Below, in pieces: positions 1 to 13,155 of a DNA stretch of 64,000 nucleotides. Every line of letters starts with the position of its first letter. Within the stretch, counting starts at the first letter, position 1. Origin of the DNA: Nocardia asteroides. GTDB taxonomy: Bacteria > Actinomycetota > Actinomycetes > Mycobacteriales > Mycobacteriaceae. The position numbers were made by a program, and so were the translations under genes. The stretch lies in assembly GCF_900637185.1 (NCBI RefSeq), contig NZ_LR134352.1:310001-374000 (forward strand). Reading direction: 5' to 3'. Below the pieces are notes generated by a model that was not told where the DNA came from, did not search any database, and was given only the letters and a program-made list of their open reading frames with translations.

Positions 1-4117
<4,117 letters not shown>

Positions 4118-4187
4118 GCTGCCTCCATCCGGCCTGCTCGGGCGCCCTGCGTGGTTACGCGAGCTACCGCCTCCGGGCGCTGACCGA

Positions 4188-6266
4188 TCATGCCGAGTCT
4201 CCCTGAGCCTGGATGGCGGTGATGGCCACCGTGTTGACGATGTCGGCGACGAGCGCGCCCCGCGAGAGGTCGTTGACCGGCTTGCGCAGACCCTGCAGCA
4301 CCGGCCCGATCGCCACCGCGCCCGCGCTGCGCTGCACGGCCTTGTAGGTGTTGTTGCCGGTATTGAGGTCGGGGAAGACGAACACCGTCGCCCGGCCGGC
4401 CACCTCGGAGTCCGGCAGCTTGGTGCTGGCCACGGCGGGCTCGATCGCGGCGTCGTACTGGATCGGCCCCTCCACCGGCAGCTGCGGCGCGCGCTCGCGC
4501 ACGAATTCGGTGGCGGTGCGCACCTTGTCGACGTCGGCGCCGCTGCCCGAGGCGCCGGTGGAGTACGACAGCATGGCCACCCGCGGGTCGATGCCGAACC
4601 GGGCCGCGGTGCCCGCCGAGGAGATCGCGATGTCGGCCAGCTGCTCGGAGGTGGGGTCGGGCACCACCGCGCAGTCGCCGTAGGCCAGCACCCGGTCGGC
4701 CAGACACATCAGGAACACACTGGACACGGTGGAGACACCGGGCACGGTCTTGATGATCTCGAAGGAGGGCCGGATGGTGTGCGCGGTGGTGTGCGCGGCG
4801 CCGGAGACCATGCCGTCGGCGATCCCCTTGTAGACCATCATGGTGCCGAAATACGAGATGTCGGCCATGGTTTCGCGGGCGCGCTCGAGCGTCATGCCCT
4901 TGTGTTTGCGCAATTCGGTGTACTCGGCGGCGAATTCGTCGAGGTAGCCGGAGGTGCGCGGGTCCAGCACCTGCGCGGCGGCGATGTCGACGCCGAGTTC
5001 GGCGGCCCTGGCCCGCACCGAGTTCTCGTCGCCGAGGATGGTCAGATCGGCGATCTTGCGCTGCAGCACCCGGCCCGCCGCGCGCAGGATGCGGTCGTCG
5101 TCGCCCTCGGGCAGCACGATGCGCTTGCGGTCGGCGCGGGCCCGCTCGATCAGCCGGTATTCGAACATCTGCGGCGTCACCACGGTCGAGGACGGCACCT
5201 GGATCCGTTCCAGCAGGGCGGCGGCGTCGACGCGCTGTTCCATCAGGGCCAGCGCGGTGTCGACCTTGAGCGGGCTGCCCGCCCACATCCGGCCGCGGGT
5301 GCCGTGCACGGCGCTGGCCGTGTCGTAGGTGCCGAGCTCGGTGGTGAGGATGGGCAGCTTGGGGTGCAGGCCCTCCATCAGCCGGGCGATCGCCGGGTGC
5401 GGGCGGATGCCGCCGTTCATGATGACGCCGGCCAGCGACGGAAAGCCTTCGGCCTCATGGGCGTTGACCACGCTGAGCAGCACGTCGGACCGGTCGCCGG
5501 GCGCGATCACGACCACACCGTCGGACAGCCGCTCCAGGATGTGCTCGGCGGTCATGCCGCCGACCATGATCCGTAAGGCCTCGCGCTGTAAGAGTTCCGG
5601 GTCGCCGCTGTAGATCTCGCCGTCGATGGCGCCGCACAGCTCGCCCATCGTGGGCGCCATCAGCAGCGGCACCTCGGGCAGGGTCCACGACGGCACGTCG
5701 AAACCGTCCAGGGCGGCCCCGATCTCGTCGATCTCGGCCGGCTCGCAGCGGTTGGCCACCACCGCCACCAGCTGCGCGTGCTCGGCGGCCAGTTCGGTGG
5801 AACACAGCTCGACCAGGTGCTTGACCTCGGCGGGCGTGCGCTCGGCGCCGCGCACCACCAGCAGCACCGGCGCGCCCAGGTTCACCGCGATGCGCGCGTT
5901 GTAGCGCAGTTCGCTGGGGCTGGCGACGTCGGTGTAGTCGCTGCCCACGATCACCACCGCGTCGCAGGCCTTGGCCACGTCGTGGAACCGCATGACGATC
6001 TCGCTGATCGCGGCGTCCGGGTCGCGGTGCACGTCCTCGTAGGTGACGCCGACGGCCTGGTCGTAGCCGATGTCGGCGGTGCTGTGCTCGAGCAGCAGTT
6101 CGAGGATGTAGTCGGGTTCGTCGGTCGAACGGGTGATCGGGCGGAACACGCCCACCCGCGCCGCGGTGGCGCACACCATCTGCAGCACGCCGAGCGCCAC
6201 CGTGGATTTTCCGGTGTCACCCTCGGGCGAGGCGATGTACACAGCGGACGGCGATTGTTCGACCAT
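4188..6266 (-). CDS. pta: Phosphate acetyltransferase
   Basis: The 692-residue long-form Pta has three parts: an N-terminal P-loop-like BioD/CobQ-type domain beginning '[17 protein letters not shown]', a central DRTGG-type regulatory domain, and the C-terminal PTA catalytic domain from about residue 375 ('[18 protein letters not shown]'), with '[16 protein letters not shown]' and '[16 protein letters not shown]' as catalytic-domain motifs. It converts acetyl-CoA + phosphate to acetyl phosphate + CoA and feeds AckA downstream. The ATG start gives a length typical of actinobacterial Pta. Confidence 0.97.
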   Translation of the reverse strand: MVEQSPSAVYIASPEGDTGKSTVALGVLQMVCATAARVGVFRPITRSTDEPDYILELLLEHSTADIGYDQAVGVTYEDVHRDPDAAISEIVMRFHDVAKACDAVVIVGSDYTDVASPSELRYNARIAVNLGAPVLLVVRGAERTPAEVKHLVELCSTELAAEHAQLVAVVANRCEPAEIDEIGAALDGFDVPSWTLPEVPLLMAPTMGELCGAIDGEIYSGDPELLQREALRIMVGGMTAEHILERLSDGVVVIAPGDRSDVLLSVVNAHEAEGFPSLAGVIMNGGIRPHPAIARLMEGLHPKLPILTTELGTYDTASAVHGTRGRMWAGSPLKVDTALALMEQRVDAAALLERIQVPSSTVVTPQMFEYRLIERARADRKRIVLPEGDDDRILRAAGRVLQRKIADLTILGDENSVRARAAELGVDIAAAQVLDPRTSGYLDEFAAEYTELRKHKGMTLERARETMADISYFGTMMVYKGIADGMVSGAAHTTAHTIRPSFEIIKTVPGVSTVSSVFLMCLADRVLAYGDCAVVPDPTSEQLADIAISSAGTAARFGIDPRVAMLSYSTGASGSGADVDKVRTATEFVRERAPQLPVEGPIQYDAAIEPAVASTKLPDSEVAGRATVFVFPDLNTGNNTYKAVQRSAGAVAIGPVLQGLRKPVNDLSRGALVADIVNTVAITAIQAQGDSA

Positions 6267-6327
6267 GGTCGCGAGCTTAGTTAATCGATGGCGATTCGGG
6301 CGTTCGGTGTGGTGCGTTCGACCGCGT

Positions 6328-6333
6328 TATAGT
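6328..6333 (+). promoter_or_regulatory. -10 element (TATAGT), probable leaderless promoter
   Basis: TATAGT is one base from the -10 consensus and ends 6 nt before ATG 6340, so transcription would begin at or next to the start codon. No ribosome binding site precedes the ATG, which fits a leaderless mRNA. No convincing -35 hexamer is visible. Confidence 0.5.
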
Positions 6334-6339
6334 CCGCCC

Positions 6340-6846
6340 ATGACTTCGCAGTTCCCGGACCGCCAGTGGGGCTCTCGCACGAATCCGCTGTCGCGCGCGG
6401 CCAATCGTTTCGCCGCCACCAAGCCGGGATCCTGGCTGATCCGCACGATCACCCCGCTGGACCGGGCCCTACTGGAACGCACCGACGCCAAGTACACGGT
6501 GCTGGGCCCGATCGGCGCCCCGGTGATCCTGCTGACCACCACCGGCCGTAAGTCCGGCGTCGCGCGCACCCAGCCGCTGCTCTACGTGCACGACGGCGAC
6601 ACCCTGTACGTGGTCGGCTCGAACTTCGGCCAGGCGCATCACCCGGCCTGGACCGGCAATCTGCTCGCCGATCCGGCGGCCACCGTGGCCATCGCCGGTC
6701 AGCGCATTCCGGTCGTGGCCACCCCGGTGCCCGACGCGGACAAGGACGCCCTCTACGCCCGGTTCATCGAGATCACCGGCGCGTACGCCGCCTACCGCGA
6801 CCGCACCACCCGCGATCTGCGCATGTTCGCGCTGCGCCGGGCATAG
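6340..6846 (+). CDS. F420-type deazaflavin-dependent nitroreductase family protein (Ddn/DUF385)
   Basis: The 168-residue protein has the split beta-barrel signature of the F420H2-dependent Ddn family: 'VILLTTTGRKSGVARTQPL' followed by 'VVGSNFGQAHHPAWTGNL' and 'DPAATVAI'. Members bind deazaflavin F420 and reduce quinones, nitro compounds or other activated acceptors; the substrate here cannot be told. The F420-dependent glucose-6-phosphate dehydrogenase about 0.5 kb downstream is the obvious supplier of F420H2. The gene appears leaderless. Confidence 0.88.
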   Translation: MTSQFPDRQWGSRTNPLSRAANRFAATKPGSWLIRTITPLDRALLERTDAKYTVLGPIGAPVILLTTTGRKSGVARTQPLLYVHDGDTLYVVGSNFGQAHHPAWTGNLLADPAATVAIAGQRIPVVATPVPDADKDALYARFIEITGAYAAYRDRTTRDLRMFALRRA

Positions 6847-6866
6847 CGAGCGAGCTCCCGGCGTTG

Positions 6867-6898
6867 TTGCCTTGACGCCGACGGCAAGGTCTACCTTG
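6867..6898 (+). promoter_or_regulatory. MerR-type promoter with long spacer and dyad operator
   Basis: A possible -35 TTGCCT (6867-6872) and -10 TACCTT (6893-6898) are separated by 20 nt, longer than the normal 17. The interrupted dyad CCTTG (6870-6874) / CAAGG (6885-6889) sits in the spacer region. A 19-20 nt spacer with a dyad between the hexamers is the hallmark of MerR-regulated promoters. It precedes the MerR gene at 6925, so autoregulation is inferred. Confidence 0.45.
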
Positions 6899-6924
6899 GC
6901 GCCCACGGTTGTCGAGGAGGTCGC

Positions 6925-7308
6925 ATGTTGATCGGTGAACTGGCCGAGCGCACCGGTTCCAGCGCTCGCGCCCTGCGCTACTACGAGCAGCAGGGCCTGA
7001 TCGAGCCGCGCCGCGACGCCAAGGGCTACCGGATCTACGACGAGGTGGAACTGCGCGTGGTGCGCAAGATCAACGCGCTGCGCACGGTCGGTTTCGAGCT
7101 GGCCGACATGCATCCGTTCGTCGCCTGCCTGCGCGCCGGCGACGACTCGGGCGACGGCTGCCCCGGCTCGGTCGGCGAACTGCGCCGCAAACTCGACGAG
7201 GTCGACGCGGCGGCCGCGCGACTGGCCGCGATCCGGCGGCAACTGGCCGCCCAGCTGGCCGAGGCGCTGGCCGCCGAGGCGGGCGAGCCGGCCTGCTCGC
7301 TGCGCTGA
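6925..7308 (+). CDS. MerR family transcriptional regulator
   Basis: The 127-residue protein has an N-terminal winged helix-turn-helix of the MerR type ('GELAERTGSSARALRYYEQQGLI'-like, residues 3-25), the wing 'GYRIYDEVELRVVRKI', then a dimerising coiled coil. Two cysteines in 'PFVACLRAGDDSGDGCPGSV' lie where CueR/SoxR-like members carry effector ligands, so a metal or redox signal is possible but not proven. A good GAGGAGG ribosome site precedes ATG 6925. It stands alone between the F420-type reductase and the convergent fgd gene. Its likely operator is at 6867-6898. Confidence 0.93.
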   Translation: MLIGELAERTGSSARALRYYEQQGLIEPRRDAKGYRIYDEVELRVVRKINALRTVGFELADMHPFVACLRAGDDSGDGCPGSVGELRRKLDEVDAAAARLAAIRRQLAAQLAEALAAEAGEPACSLR

Positions 7309-7349
7309 CGGGTGGGCCCGGCCGACCGACCGGACCCACCGTCGACGGG

Positions 7350-8360
7350 TCAGCCCAGCGCGCGCAGGCGCGGCGCCAGATCGCGCTGGAACAGGTCGAG
7401 GAAGCGCAGCTGGTCGTGGCCGGGCGCGTGGAAGACCAGGTGGTTCAGGCCCGCGTCCAGGTACGGCTTGATCTGGGCGACGGCCTCGTCCGGATCGCTG
7501 GCCACGATCCAGCGCTTGGCGACCTGTTCGATCGGCAGCGCGTCGGCGGCGGCCTCCATCTCGATCGGGTCGGTGATGTCGTGCTTCTGCTCCGCGCTCA
7601 GCGACAGCGGTGCCCAGAAGCGCGTGTTCTGCAGCGCCAGTTCGGGATCGGTGTCGTAGGAGATCTTGATCTCGATCATCTTGTCGATCTCGCCGGCGTC
7701 GCGGCCCACCTTCTCGGCGCCCTCGGCCACCGCGGGCATCAGCTTCTCGGTGTAGAGGTCCATGCCCTTGCCGGAGGTGCAGATGAAACCGTCACCCGCG
7801 CGACCCGCGTAACGGGCCACCACCGGGCCACCCGCCGCGATGTAGACGGGGATGCCGCCCTTGGGCACGTCATAGATGGAGGCGCCGACGGTGTGGTAGT
7901 ACTCGCCCTCGAAATCGGTGCGCTCGCCGGTCCACAGGGCCCGCATGAGCTGCACCGATTCGCGCAGCCGGGCGAACCGCTCCTTGAAGTCGGGCCATTC
8001 GCCCTTGTAGCCGGTGGCGATCTCGTTGAGCGCCTCGCCGGTGCCCACACCGAGCATCACCCGGCCCGGGTACAGGCAGCCGAAGGTGGCGAAGGCCTGC
8101 GCGATCACCGCCGGGTTGTAGCGGAAGGTGGGGGTGAGCACCGAGGTGCCGAGCATGATCCGCTCGGTCCGCTCACCGGTGGCGGCCAGCCAGGCCAGCG
8201 AGAACGGCGCGTGTCCGCCGTTGTGCCGCCACGGCTGGAAGTGATCGCTCACGGTCGCGCTGTCGAGACCGTGTTCCTCGGCGGCCACCGCCAGCTCGAC
8301 GAGCTCGCGCGGCCCGAACTGCTCTGCCGATGCCTTGTATCCGAGCTTGAGATCAACCAT
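7350..8360 (-). CDS. fgd: F420-dependent glucose-6-phosphate dehydrogenase
   Basis: The protein has exactly 336 residues from ATG 8360, the length of M. tuberculosis FGD1, and shares long recognisable stretches with it ('[12 protein letters not shown]', '[19 protein letters not shown]', '[17 protein letters not shown]', '[12 protein letters not shown]'). It oxidises glucose 6-phosphate to 6-phosphogluconolactone and makes F420H2 for F420-dependent reductases such as the protein at 6340. It has the luciferase-like TIM-barrel fold. A further in-frame start exists 102 nt upstream, but the AGGAGT site 8 nt before ATG 8360 and the homology fix this start. Confidence 0.97.
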   Translation of the reverse strand: MVDLKLGYKASAEQFGPRELVELAVAAEEHGLDSATVSDHFQPWRHNGGHAPFSLAWLAATGERTERIMLGTSVLTPTFRYNPAVIAQAFATFGCLYPGRVMLGVGTGEALNEIATGYKGEWPDFKERFARLRESVQLMRALWTGERTDFEGEYYHTVGASIYDVPKGGIPVYIAAGGPVVARYAGRAGDGFICTSGKGMDLYTEKLMPAVAEGAEKVGRDAGEIDKMIEIKISYDTDPELALQNTRFWAPLSLSAEQKHDITDPIEMEAAADALPIEQVAKRWIVASDPDEAVAQIKPYLDAGLNHLVFHAPGHDQLRFLDLFQRDLAPRLRALG

Positions 8361-8482
8361 CTCAGCCACTCCTGTCGTTCGCTTCGTCGCGGCCCCTGCC
8401 GCTTCGACACTAACCAACACCGGCCCCGACTGTCCGGTAGCGGCGGCTCGCACCGATCCCATATTTAGCGGATGATTAGCTG

Positions 8483-9283
8483 GTGACCGCCAAGGATGAG
8501 CAGATCTTGTCGTACCTGACCGACATGGACGGCGTGCTGGTGCACGAGGATCAACTGATCCCCGGCGCCGACGAGTTCCTGGCCGAACTGCGCGAGAACG
8601 AGATCCCGTTCCTCGTGCTGACCAACAACTCGATCCGCACCCCGCGCGACCTGCAGGCCCGCCTGCGCCACACCGGCCTCGACATCCCCGAGGAATCCAT
8701 CTGGACCTCGGCGCTGGCCACCGCCACCTTCCTCGACGACCAGCGCCCCAACGGCACCGCCTATGTCGTCGGCGAGTCCGGCCTGACCACCGCCCTGCAC
8801 GAGATCGGCTACGTACTCACCGACAGCGACCCCGACTACGTGGTGCTCGGCGAGACCCGCACCTACTCCTTCGAGGCGATCACCACCGCGATCCGCCTGG
8901 TGGAGCGGGGCGCCAAGTTCATCGCCACCAATCCCGACGCCACCGGCCCGTCCCGCGACGGCGTACTCCCGGCCACCGGCTCGGTCGCGGCCCTCATCAC
9001 CCGGGCCACCGGCAAGGAGCCGTACTACGTGGGCAAGCCCAATCCGCTGATGATGCGTTCGGCGCTGCGCCGCATCGGCGCGCATTCGCAGTCGACGGTG
9101 ATGATCGGCGACCGGATGGACACCGACGTCATCTCGGGCCTGGAAGCGGGCATGCGCACGATCCTGGTCACCTCGGGCATCTCCACCAAGTCCTCGGTCG
9201 AGAAATACCCGTTCCGCCCCACCCTGGTCGTCGACTCGGTCGCCGACCTGCTCAATCGCACTCGGACCCCCTTCCTGGAGTGA
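8483..9283 (+). CDS. HAD-IIA family (NagD-like) phosphatase
   Basis: The 266-residue protein carries the HAD motifs in order: motif I 'LTDMDGVLV' (nucleophile and acid Asp), motif II '[10 protein letters not shown]', the IIA cap, and motif IV '[13 protein letters not shown]', with '[11 protein letters not shown]' before it supplying the lysine. These are the marks of the NagD/AraL group, which removes phosphate from sugar phosphates, nucleotides or phosphoglycolate; the substrate cannot be deduced. The start is GTG 8483; the only SD-like bases upstream are weak. It diverges from fgd. Confidence 0.9.
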   Translation: MTAKDEQILSYLTDMDGVLVHEDQLIPGADEFLAELRENEIPFLVLTNNSIRTPRDLQARLRHTGLDIPEESIWTSALATATFLDDQRPNGTAYVVGESGLTTALHEIGYVLTDSDPDYVVLGETRTYSFEAITTAIRLVERGAKFIATNPDATGPSRDGVLPATGSVAALITRATGKEPYYVGKPNPLMMRSALRRIGAHSQSTVMIGDRMDTDVISGLEAGMRTILVTSGISTKSSVEKYPFRPTLVVDSVADLLNRTRTPFLE

Positions 9284-9332
9284 GCCGGGTGTGAGCTGCG
9301 TCTCACTGGAATAGGTTCCCGGCTGCCGTGGT

Positions 9333-9350
9333 TATAGTTGCCATGGCAAC
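9333..9350 (+). promoter_or_regulatory. -10 element overlapping a perfect 14-bp palindromic operator
   Basis: TATAGT (9333-9338) is a near-consensus -10. It overlaps the perfect palindrome GTTGCCATGGCAAC (9337-9350), which would cover the transcription start of the LLM monooxygenase operon. The placement is that of a repressor operator. A MarR gene lies about 2.4 kb downstream, but its own promoter shows a different palindrome, so the regulator is unknown. Confidence 0.5.
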
Positions 9351-9363
9351 CAAAGGAGGGCCC

Positions 9364-10455
9364 GTGCAGTTCGGAATCTTCACCGTGGGCGATGTGACCA
9401 CCGACCCCACGAACGGCCGCACCCCCACCGAGGCCGAGCGGATCAAGGCGATGGTCGCGATCGCGCAGAAGGCCGAGGAGGTGGGTCTGGACGTCTTCGC
9501 GATGGGCGAGCACCACAACCCGCCCTTCGTGCCGTCCTCGCCGACGACCATGCTCGGCTACATCGCCGGCCGCACCGACAAGATCATGCTGTCCACCTCG
9601 ACCACGCTGATCACCACGAACGACCCGGTGAAGATTGCCGAGGACTTCGCGATGCTGCAGCACCTGGCCGACGGCCGCGTCGACCTGATGCTGGGCCGCG
9701 GCAACACCGGCCCGGTCTACCCGTGGTTCGGCAAGGACATCCGCGACGGCATCCCGCTGGCCATCGAGAACTACCACCTGCTGCACCGGCTCTGGCGCGA
9801 GGACGTCGTGGACTGGGAGGGCAAGTTCCGCACCCCGCTGCAGTCGTTCACCTCCACCCCGCGCCCGCTCGACGACGTCCCGCCGTTCGTCTGGCACGGC
9901 TCCATCCGCAGCCCGGAGATCGCCGAACAGGCCGCCTACTACGGCGACGGCTTCTTCGCCAACCACATCTTCTGGCCCACCGACCACTTCCAGCGGCTGA
10001 TCGAGCTGTACCGCCGCCGCTACGAGCACTACGGTCACGGCAGCGCCGACCAGGCGATCGTCGGCCTCGGCGGTCAGGTGTTCCTGCGCAAGAACTCGCA
10101 GGACGCGGTCCGGGAGTTCCGGCCCTACTTCGACAACGCGCCCGTCTACGGACACGGCCCGTCGCTGGAGGAGTTCACCGAGCAGACCCCGCTCACCGTG
10201 GGCAGCCCGGAGCAGGTCATCGAGAAGACGCTCACCTTCCGCGAGCACTTCGGCGACTACCAGCGCCAGCTGTTCCTGGTCGACCACGCGGGCCTGCCGC
10301 TGAAGACGGTGCTCGAACAGCTCGACCTGCTCGGCGAGGAAGTGATCCCGGTGCTGCGCAAGGAATTCGCGGCCGGGCGCCCCGCCCACGTACCCGACGC
10401 GCCGACGCACGCATCGCTGCTCGCGGCGAAGAACGCCACGGAGGTGACCGCATGA
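9364..10455 (+). CDS. LLM-class FMN-dependent monooxygenase, CE1758 family
   Basis: The 363-residue luciferase-like protein starts at GTG 9364, directly preceded by an AAAGGAGG ribosome site (9352-9359); an ATG 36 nt upstream has no such site and lies in the promoter. Family marks are 'FGIFTVGDVTTDPTNGRTPT', 'MGEHHNPPF', 'GRVDLMLGRGNTGPVYPWF' and 'YYGDGFFANHIFWP'. Reduced FMN would come from the reductase encoded next, with which it overlaps by 4 nt (ATGA), a pairing known as the CE1758/CE1759 two-component system. The organic substrate is unknown. Confidence 0.9.
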   Translation: MQFGIFTVGDVTTDPTNGRTPTEAERIKAMVAIAQKAEEVGLDVFAMGEHHNPPFVPSSPTTMLGYIAGRTDKIMLSTSTTLITTNDPVKIAEDFAMLQHLADGRVDLMLGRGNTGPVYPWFGKDIRDGIPLAIENYHLLHRLWREDVVDWEGKFRTPLQSFTSTPRPLDDVPPFVWHGSIRSPEIAEQAAYYGDGFFANHIFWPTDHFQRLIELYRRRYEHYGHGSADQAIVGLGGQVFLRKNSQDAVREFRPYFDNAPVYGHGPSLEEFTEQTPLTVGSPEQVIEKTLTFREHFGDYQRQLFLVDHAGLPLKTVLEQLDLLGEEVIPVLRKEFAAGRPAHVPDAPTHASLLAAKNATEVTA

Positions 10456-11072
10456 CCACCCACATCGCGGTGGTGTCGGCCGGGCTCTCGCAGCCCTCGT
10501 CGACCCGGCTGCTGGCCGACCGGCTGGCCACCGCCACCGCCCGCGAACTGCGCGCCGCGGGTGCCGAGGTGGAACTCGACTTCGTCGACCTGCGCGACCA
10601 CGCCCGCGACCTCGCCGACAACCTGCTCACCGGGTTCCCGGCCCCGTCGCTGCGGACCGCGATCGATCACGTCGTCGGCGCCGACGGCCTGATCGCGGTG
10701 ACCCCGATCTTCAGTGCCTCCTACAGCGGTCTGTTCAAGACCTTCTTCGATGTGCTGGAACCGGATTCGCTCGCGGGCAAGCCGGTTCTGGCCGGTGCCA
10801 CCGGCGGCACCGAACGCCACTCGCTGGCACTCGAGCACGCGGTCCGTCCGCTGTTCGCCTACCTGCGTTCCGTCGTCGTACCCACCGCCGTGTACGCCGC
10901 TTCCCCGGACTGGGGCGCACGCGGCGCCGACCAGTCCCTCAACAACAGGATCGACCGCGCCGCAGGCGAATTCGCCACCCAGATCCTCGGCAGGCCCAGC
11001 GCCGGACCCGCCGACCCGTACGACGAGCCGACCCCGTTCGCGGACCTGCTCGCCGCCAACCTTCCGCGCTAG
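10452..11072 (+). CDS. NAD(P)H-dependent FMN reductase, CE1759 family
   Basis: The 206-residue flavodoxin-fold protein begins 'MTTHIAVVSAGLSQPSSTRLLAD', has the FMN-binding 'PIFSASYSGLFKTFFDVLEP' and 'GKPVLAGATGGTERHSL'. It should reduce FMN with NAD(P)H for the monooxygenase encoded upstream. Its ATG overlaps the upstream stop by 4 nt, so translation is probably coupled. The YceI gene follows after 25 nt. Confidence 0.9.
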   Translation: MTTHIAVVSAGLSQPSSTRLLADRLATATARELRAAGAEVELDFVDLRDHARDLADNLLTGFPAPSLRTAIDHVVGADGLIAVTPIFSASYSGLFKTFFDVLEPDSLAGKPVLAGATGGTERHSLALEHAVRPLFAYLRSVVVPTAVYAASPDWGARGADQSLNNRIDRAAGEFATQILGRPSAGPADPYDEPTPFADLLAANLPR

Positions 11073-11097
11073 AACCCAACCCCCACAAGGAGTTCCC

Positions 11098-11646
11098 ATG
11101 ACCACCGCACTCGCCAACGGCCTCACCGCGGGCACCTGGGCCATCGACCCCAGCCACTCCACCGTCGGCTTCTCCGTTCGCCACCTGATGGTGAGCAAGG
11201 TCCGCGGCCGCTTCACCGACTTCGACGGCGCCCTCGTCATCGGCGAGGACGGCTCCGCCTCGGCCACCGCCGAGATCCGCGTCGACTCCCTCACCACCGA
11301 CAACGCCCAGCGCGACGGCCACCTGCGCACCGCCGACTTCTTCCACGCCGAGCAGTTCCCGGTGATGACCTTCAAGTCCACCGGCTTCCGCGGCGAGGGC
11401 AGCGACTTCGTCGTCGACGGCGAGTTCACCGTCCGCGGCAACACCAAGCCGGTCTCCCTCGAGGTCGAGTTCCTCGGCGTCAACCCGGGCATGGGCAACG
11501 GCCCGGTCGCCGGCTTCGAAGCCAAGACCGTGGTCTCCCGCCGCGACTTCGGCCTCGACATCGACATGCCGCTCCCCGACGGCGGCGCCGTCATCGGCGA
11601 CAAGATCACCCTCACCCTCGAAATCGAGGTCGCCCTCCAGAGCTGA
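11098..11646 (+). CDS. YceI family lipid-binding-like protein
   Basis: The 182-residue protein is a full YceI lipocalin-like barrel: 'WAIDPSHSTVGFSVRHLMVSKVRG', 'HLRTADFFHAEQFPVMTF', 'LTVRG'-type 'FTVRGNTKPVSLEVE' and 'RRDFGLDI'. YceI proteins bind isoprenoid or other long apolar ligands. No signal peptide is visible, so it is probably cytosolic, unlike E. coli YceI. An AAGGAG site precedes the ATG. It is the last gene of the LLM monooxygenase operon and is followed by a strong hairpin. Confidence 0.93.
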   Translation: MTTALANGLTAGTWAIDPSHSTVGFSVRHLMVSKVRGRFTDFDGALVIGEDGSASATAEIRVDSLTTDNAQRDGHLRTADFFHAEQFPVMTFKSTGFRGEGSDFVVDGEFTVRGNTKPVSLEVEFLGVNPGMGNGPVAGFEAKTVVSRRDFGLDIDMPLPDGGAVIGDKITLTLEIEVALQS

Positions 11647-11659
11647 CCCCGACCACCCC

Positions 11660-11693
11660 GACGCCCCCGACACCTTCCGGTGCCGGGGGCGTC
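11660..11693 (+). terminator. Intrinsic-type hairpin after the LLM/YceI operon
   Basis: A 15-bp stem with one mismatch (GACGCCCCCGACACC against GGTGCCGGGGGCGTC) closes a TTCC loop. It lies 14 nt past the YceI stop. There is no U-tract, as is usual for terminators in this group. It also lies between the convergent YceI and MarR genes, so it may serve both strands. Confidence 0.75.
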
Positions 11694-11713
11694 GCGCTGT
11701 CGGCCGAAATTCG

Positions 11714-12163
11714 CTAGGGGGCCGCCCCCGTGACGGTGTCGACGGCGGCGGACAGGCGGGTGAGGGCGGCGACGACGGTGCGGAATTCGGTGGGGCCCAG
11801 TTCTTCGGCGAGGCGGTGGGCGAACGCGGCGTGCTGGGGGTTGATGCGCTGGACGGCGGCCAGGCCCGCGTCGGTTGCGGCGACGAGTTTGGCGCGTTTG
11901 TGGGCGGGGTTGGGGCGGTATTCGCACAGGCCCTTGTCGACCAGCAGGTCGGCGATGCGCTGCACGCTCTGACGGGTGATGCCCATCGCCCGGGCGATAC
12001 CCGCCACCGGGAGCGGTTCGGCGAGGACGGCGCCGAGGACCTGCCACCAGGCGGCGGTGAGGCCCGCCGGGGCGGCCAATTCCTCGGCGATGGCGAGGAA
12101 TTGGCCGTTGAGACGGAAGGACGTGATGGCGGCCGTGGCGAACAGTTCCTGACTGTCGTCCAT
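11714..12163 (-). CDS. MarR family transcriptional regulator
   Basis: The 149-residue protein has the MarR winged helix: 'WWQVLGAVLAEPLPVAGIAR', recognition helix region 'MGITRQSVQRIADLLVDKGL' and wing 'RPNPAHKRAKLVAATDAG'. Its ATG overlaps by one base the stop of the upstream DJ-1/PfpI-like gene (TGATG), so the two form one coupled operon. The double palindrome at 12792-12828 in front of the operon is its likely operator, making the system autoregulated (inference). The inducing ligand is unknown. Confidence 0.93.
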   Translation of the reverse strand: MDDSQELFATAAITSFRLNGQFLAIAEELAAPAGLTAAWWQVLGAVLAEPLPVAGIARAMGITRQSVQRIADLLVDKGLCEYRPNPAHKRAKLVAATDAGLAAVQRINPQHAAFAHRLAEELGPTEFRTVVAALTRLSAAVDTVTGAAP

Positions 12164-12792
12164 CAGACCCGGCTGGCCTCGTAGTCGGCGAGCACCGCGT
12201 AGGCCGCGGGATCACGATGCGCGAACAGCGCGTACCAGGCGTCGATGACGTGCGGCTCCGAGACCTCGAGCCGGGTGAAGACCTCCCTGGCGAACTCGAA
12301 CGGCGACATCCCGTCGGCGGTGATCACATCGCGATCGGTGACCGCGGGCGTGTCCACATAGTTGTCCGCGCCCGAATACCCGCTGTACATCAGGTATTCG
12401 GCGGCGTTGGAGGTGTGCGCGCGATCGTCGAGCAGCCCCGCCTTGGCCAGCCCGAAGGTGGCGCCGCAGATACCGGCGACCGGCACGCCCGCCGCGACGA
12501 ACTCGCGCGCCTTGTCCGCGAACGGCACCAGCTCCTCGCCCTCCCACAGATCGGCGCCGGGCAGGATCAGCATCGCGCTGTCGGCCGGATCGAGATCGGC
12601 CAGCGCGAGATCGGGCGTGACCCGCAGGCGGCCCATCGTGGTGATCGGCTCGGTGGTCAACCCCACCGTCTTCACCTGGAAGGTGCCCGGCTCGCGATGC
12701 CAGCTGCTGTTGGCGAGCTGCGCGGTGGCGGCGCCCACCTCCCAGTCGGCGAGGGTGTCGTAAACGGCCATGTGGACTGTTCGCATCGTCAT
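12163..12792 (-). CDS. DJ-1/PfpI family protein (class I glutamine amidotransferase-like)
   Basis: The 209-residue protein has the DJ-1/PfpI fold: 'LILPGADLWEGEELVPF', a nucleophile elbow 'PVAGICGATFGLAKAGLL' with the reactive cysteine, and a following 'AHTSN' where the partner histidine is expected. Family members are glyoxalases, amidases, chaperones or stress proteins; no specific function can be named. ATG 12792 is favoured over the ATG 6 nt downstream because AGGA lies 7 nt upstream of it. That ribosome site falls inside the operator palindrome. Confidence 0.9.
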   Translation of the reverse strand: MTMRTVHMAVYDTLADWEVGAATAQLANSSWHREPGTFQVKTVGLTTEPITTMGRLRVTPDLALADLDPADSAMLILPGADLWEGEELVPFADKAREFVAAGVPVAGICGATFGLAKAGLLDDRAHTSNAAEYLMYSGYSGADNYVDTPAVTDRDVITADGMSPFEFAREVFTRLEVSEPHVIDAWYALFAHRDPAAYAVLADYEASRV

Positions 12793-12828
12793 GACAGTAT
12801 CCTGTCATATTTGACAGCATGCTGTCAA
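12792..12828 (-). promoter_or_regulatory. Tandem palindromic operator of the DJ-1/MarR operon
   Basis: Two palindromes share TGACAG-N4-CTGTCA: 12792-12807 (TGACAGTATCCTGTCA) and 12811-12828 (TTGACAGCATGCTGTCAA, perfect over 18 bp). Their centres are 20 bp apart, about two helical turns, so two dimers could bind the same face. The distal copy contains a consensus TTGACA -35 hexamer on the minus strand and the proximal copy contains the AGGA ribosome site and start codon. The MarR protein encoded in the operon is the likely ligand (inference). Confidence 0.75.
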
Positions 12829-12907
12829 TAAGAAAATTGAAACCCACCGAAAGGCCGCGCGCCGTACGCTGACGTCGACCGGTGCGACACAGGGAGGTTC
12901 AGCCGCG

Positions 12908-13141
12908 ATGACCGACCCGGTGCACGGCCTGACGGGCACCATCACGTCACCGATCCGGGGGGCGGGCGCGCTGGGCGAAGTGCTGGTGGCGATTCGCGGG
13001 GGCACCGAGCTCTACCTCGCCCGCGCCGACGAGCCGATCGCGGCCGGGACCACCGTGCTGATCGTCGCGGTCCATCCGGGACGCATCGTCGATGTCGTCG
13101 TCTGGATCCCCCTCACACCGCAACTGCCGCAAGAGAACTGA
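12908..13141 (+). CDS. NfeD C-terminal-like small OB-fold protein
   Basis: This 77-residue protein is a compact all-beta sequence ('GLTGTITSPIRGAGALGEVLVAIRGG', 'VLIVAVHPGRIVDVVVW') resembling the soluble OB-fold tail of NfeD proteins ('G..G.a.t.l...G.v.v.g......a....i..G..V.Vv...g..l.V'). There are no membrane segments. It ends 14 nt before an SPFH-domain gene; NfeD and SPFH/flotillin proteins are classic operon partners, which supports the assignment. Confidence 0.7.
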   Translation: MTDPVHGLTGTITSPIRGAGALGEVLVAIRGGTELYLARADEPIAAGTTVLIVAVHPGRIVDVVVWIPLTPQLPQEN

Positions 13142-13155
13142 GAGAAGGGGCTCAC

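Noticed and set aside
9328..9363. ATG 9328 as start of the LLM monooxygenase
   Set aside because: The stretch contains the -10 and the operator; a strong AAAGGAGG precedes GTG 9364.
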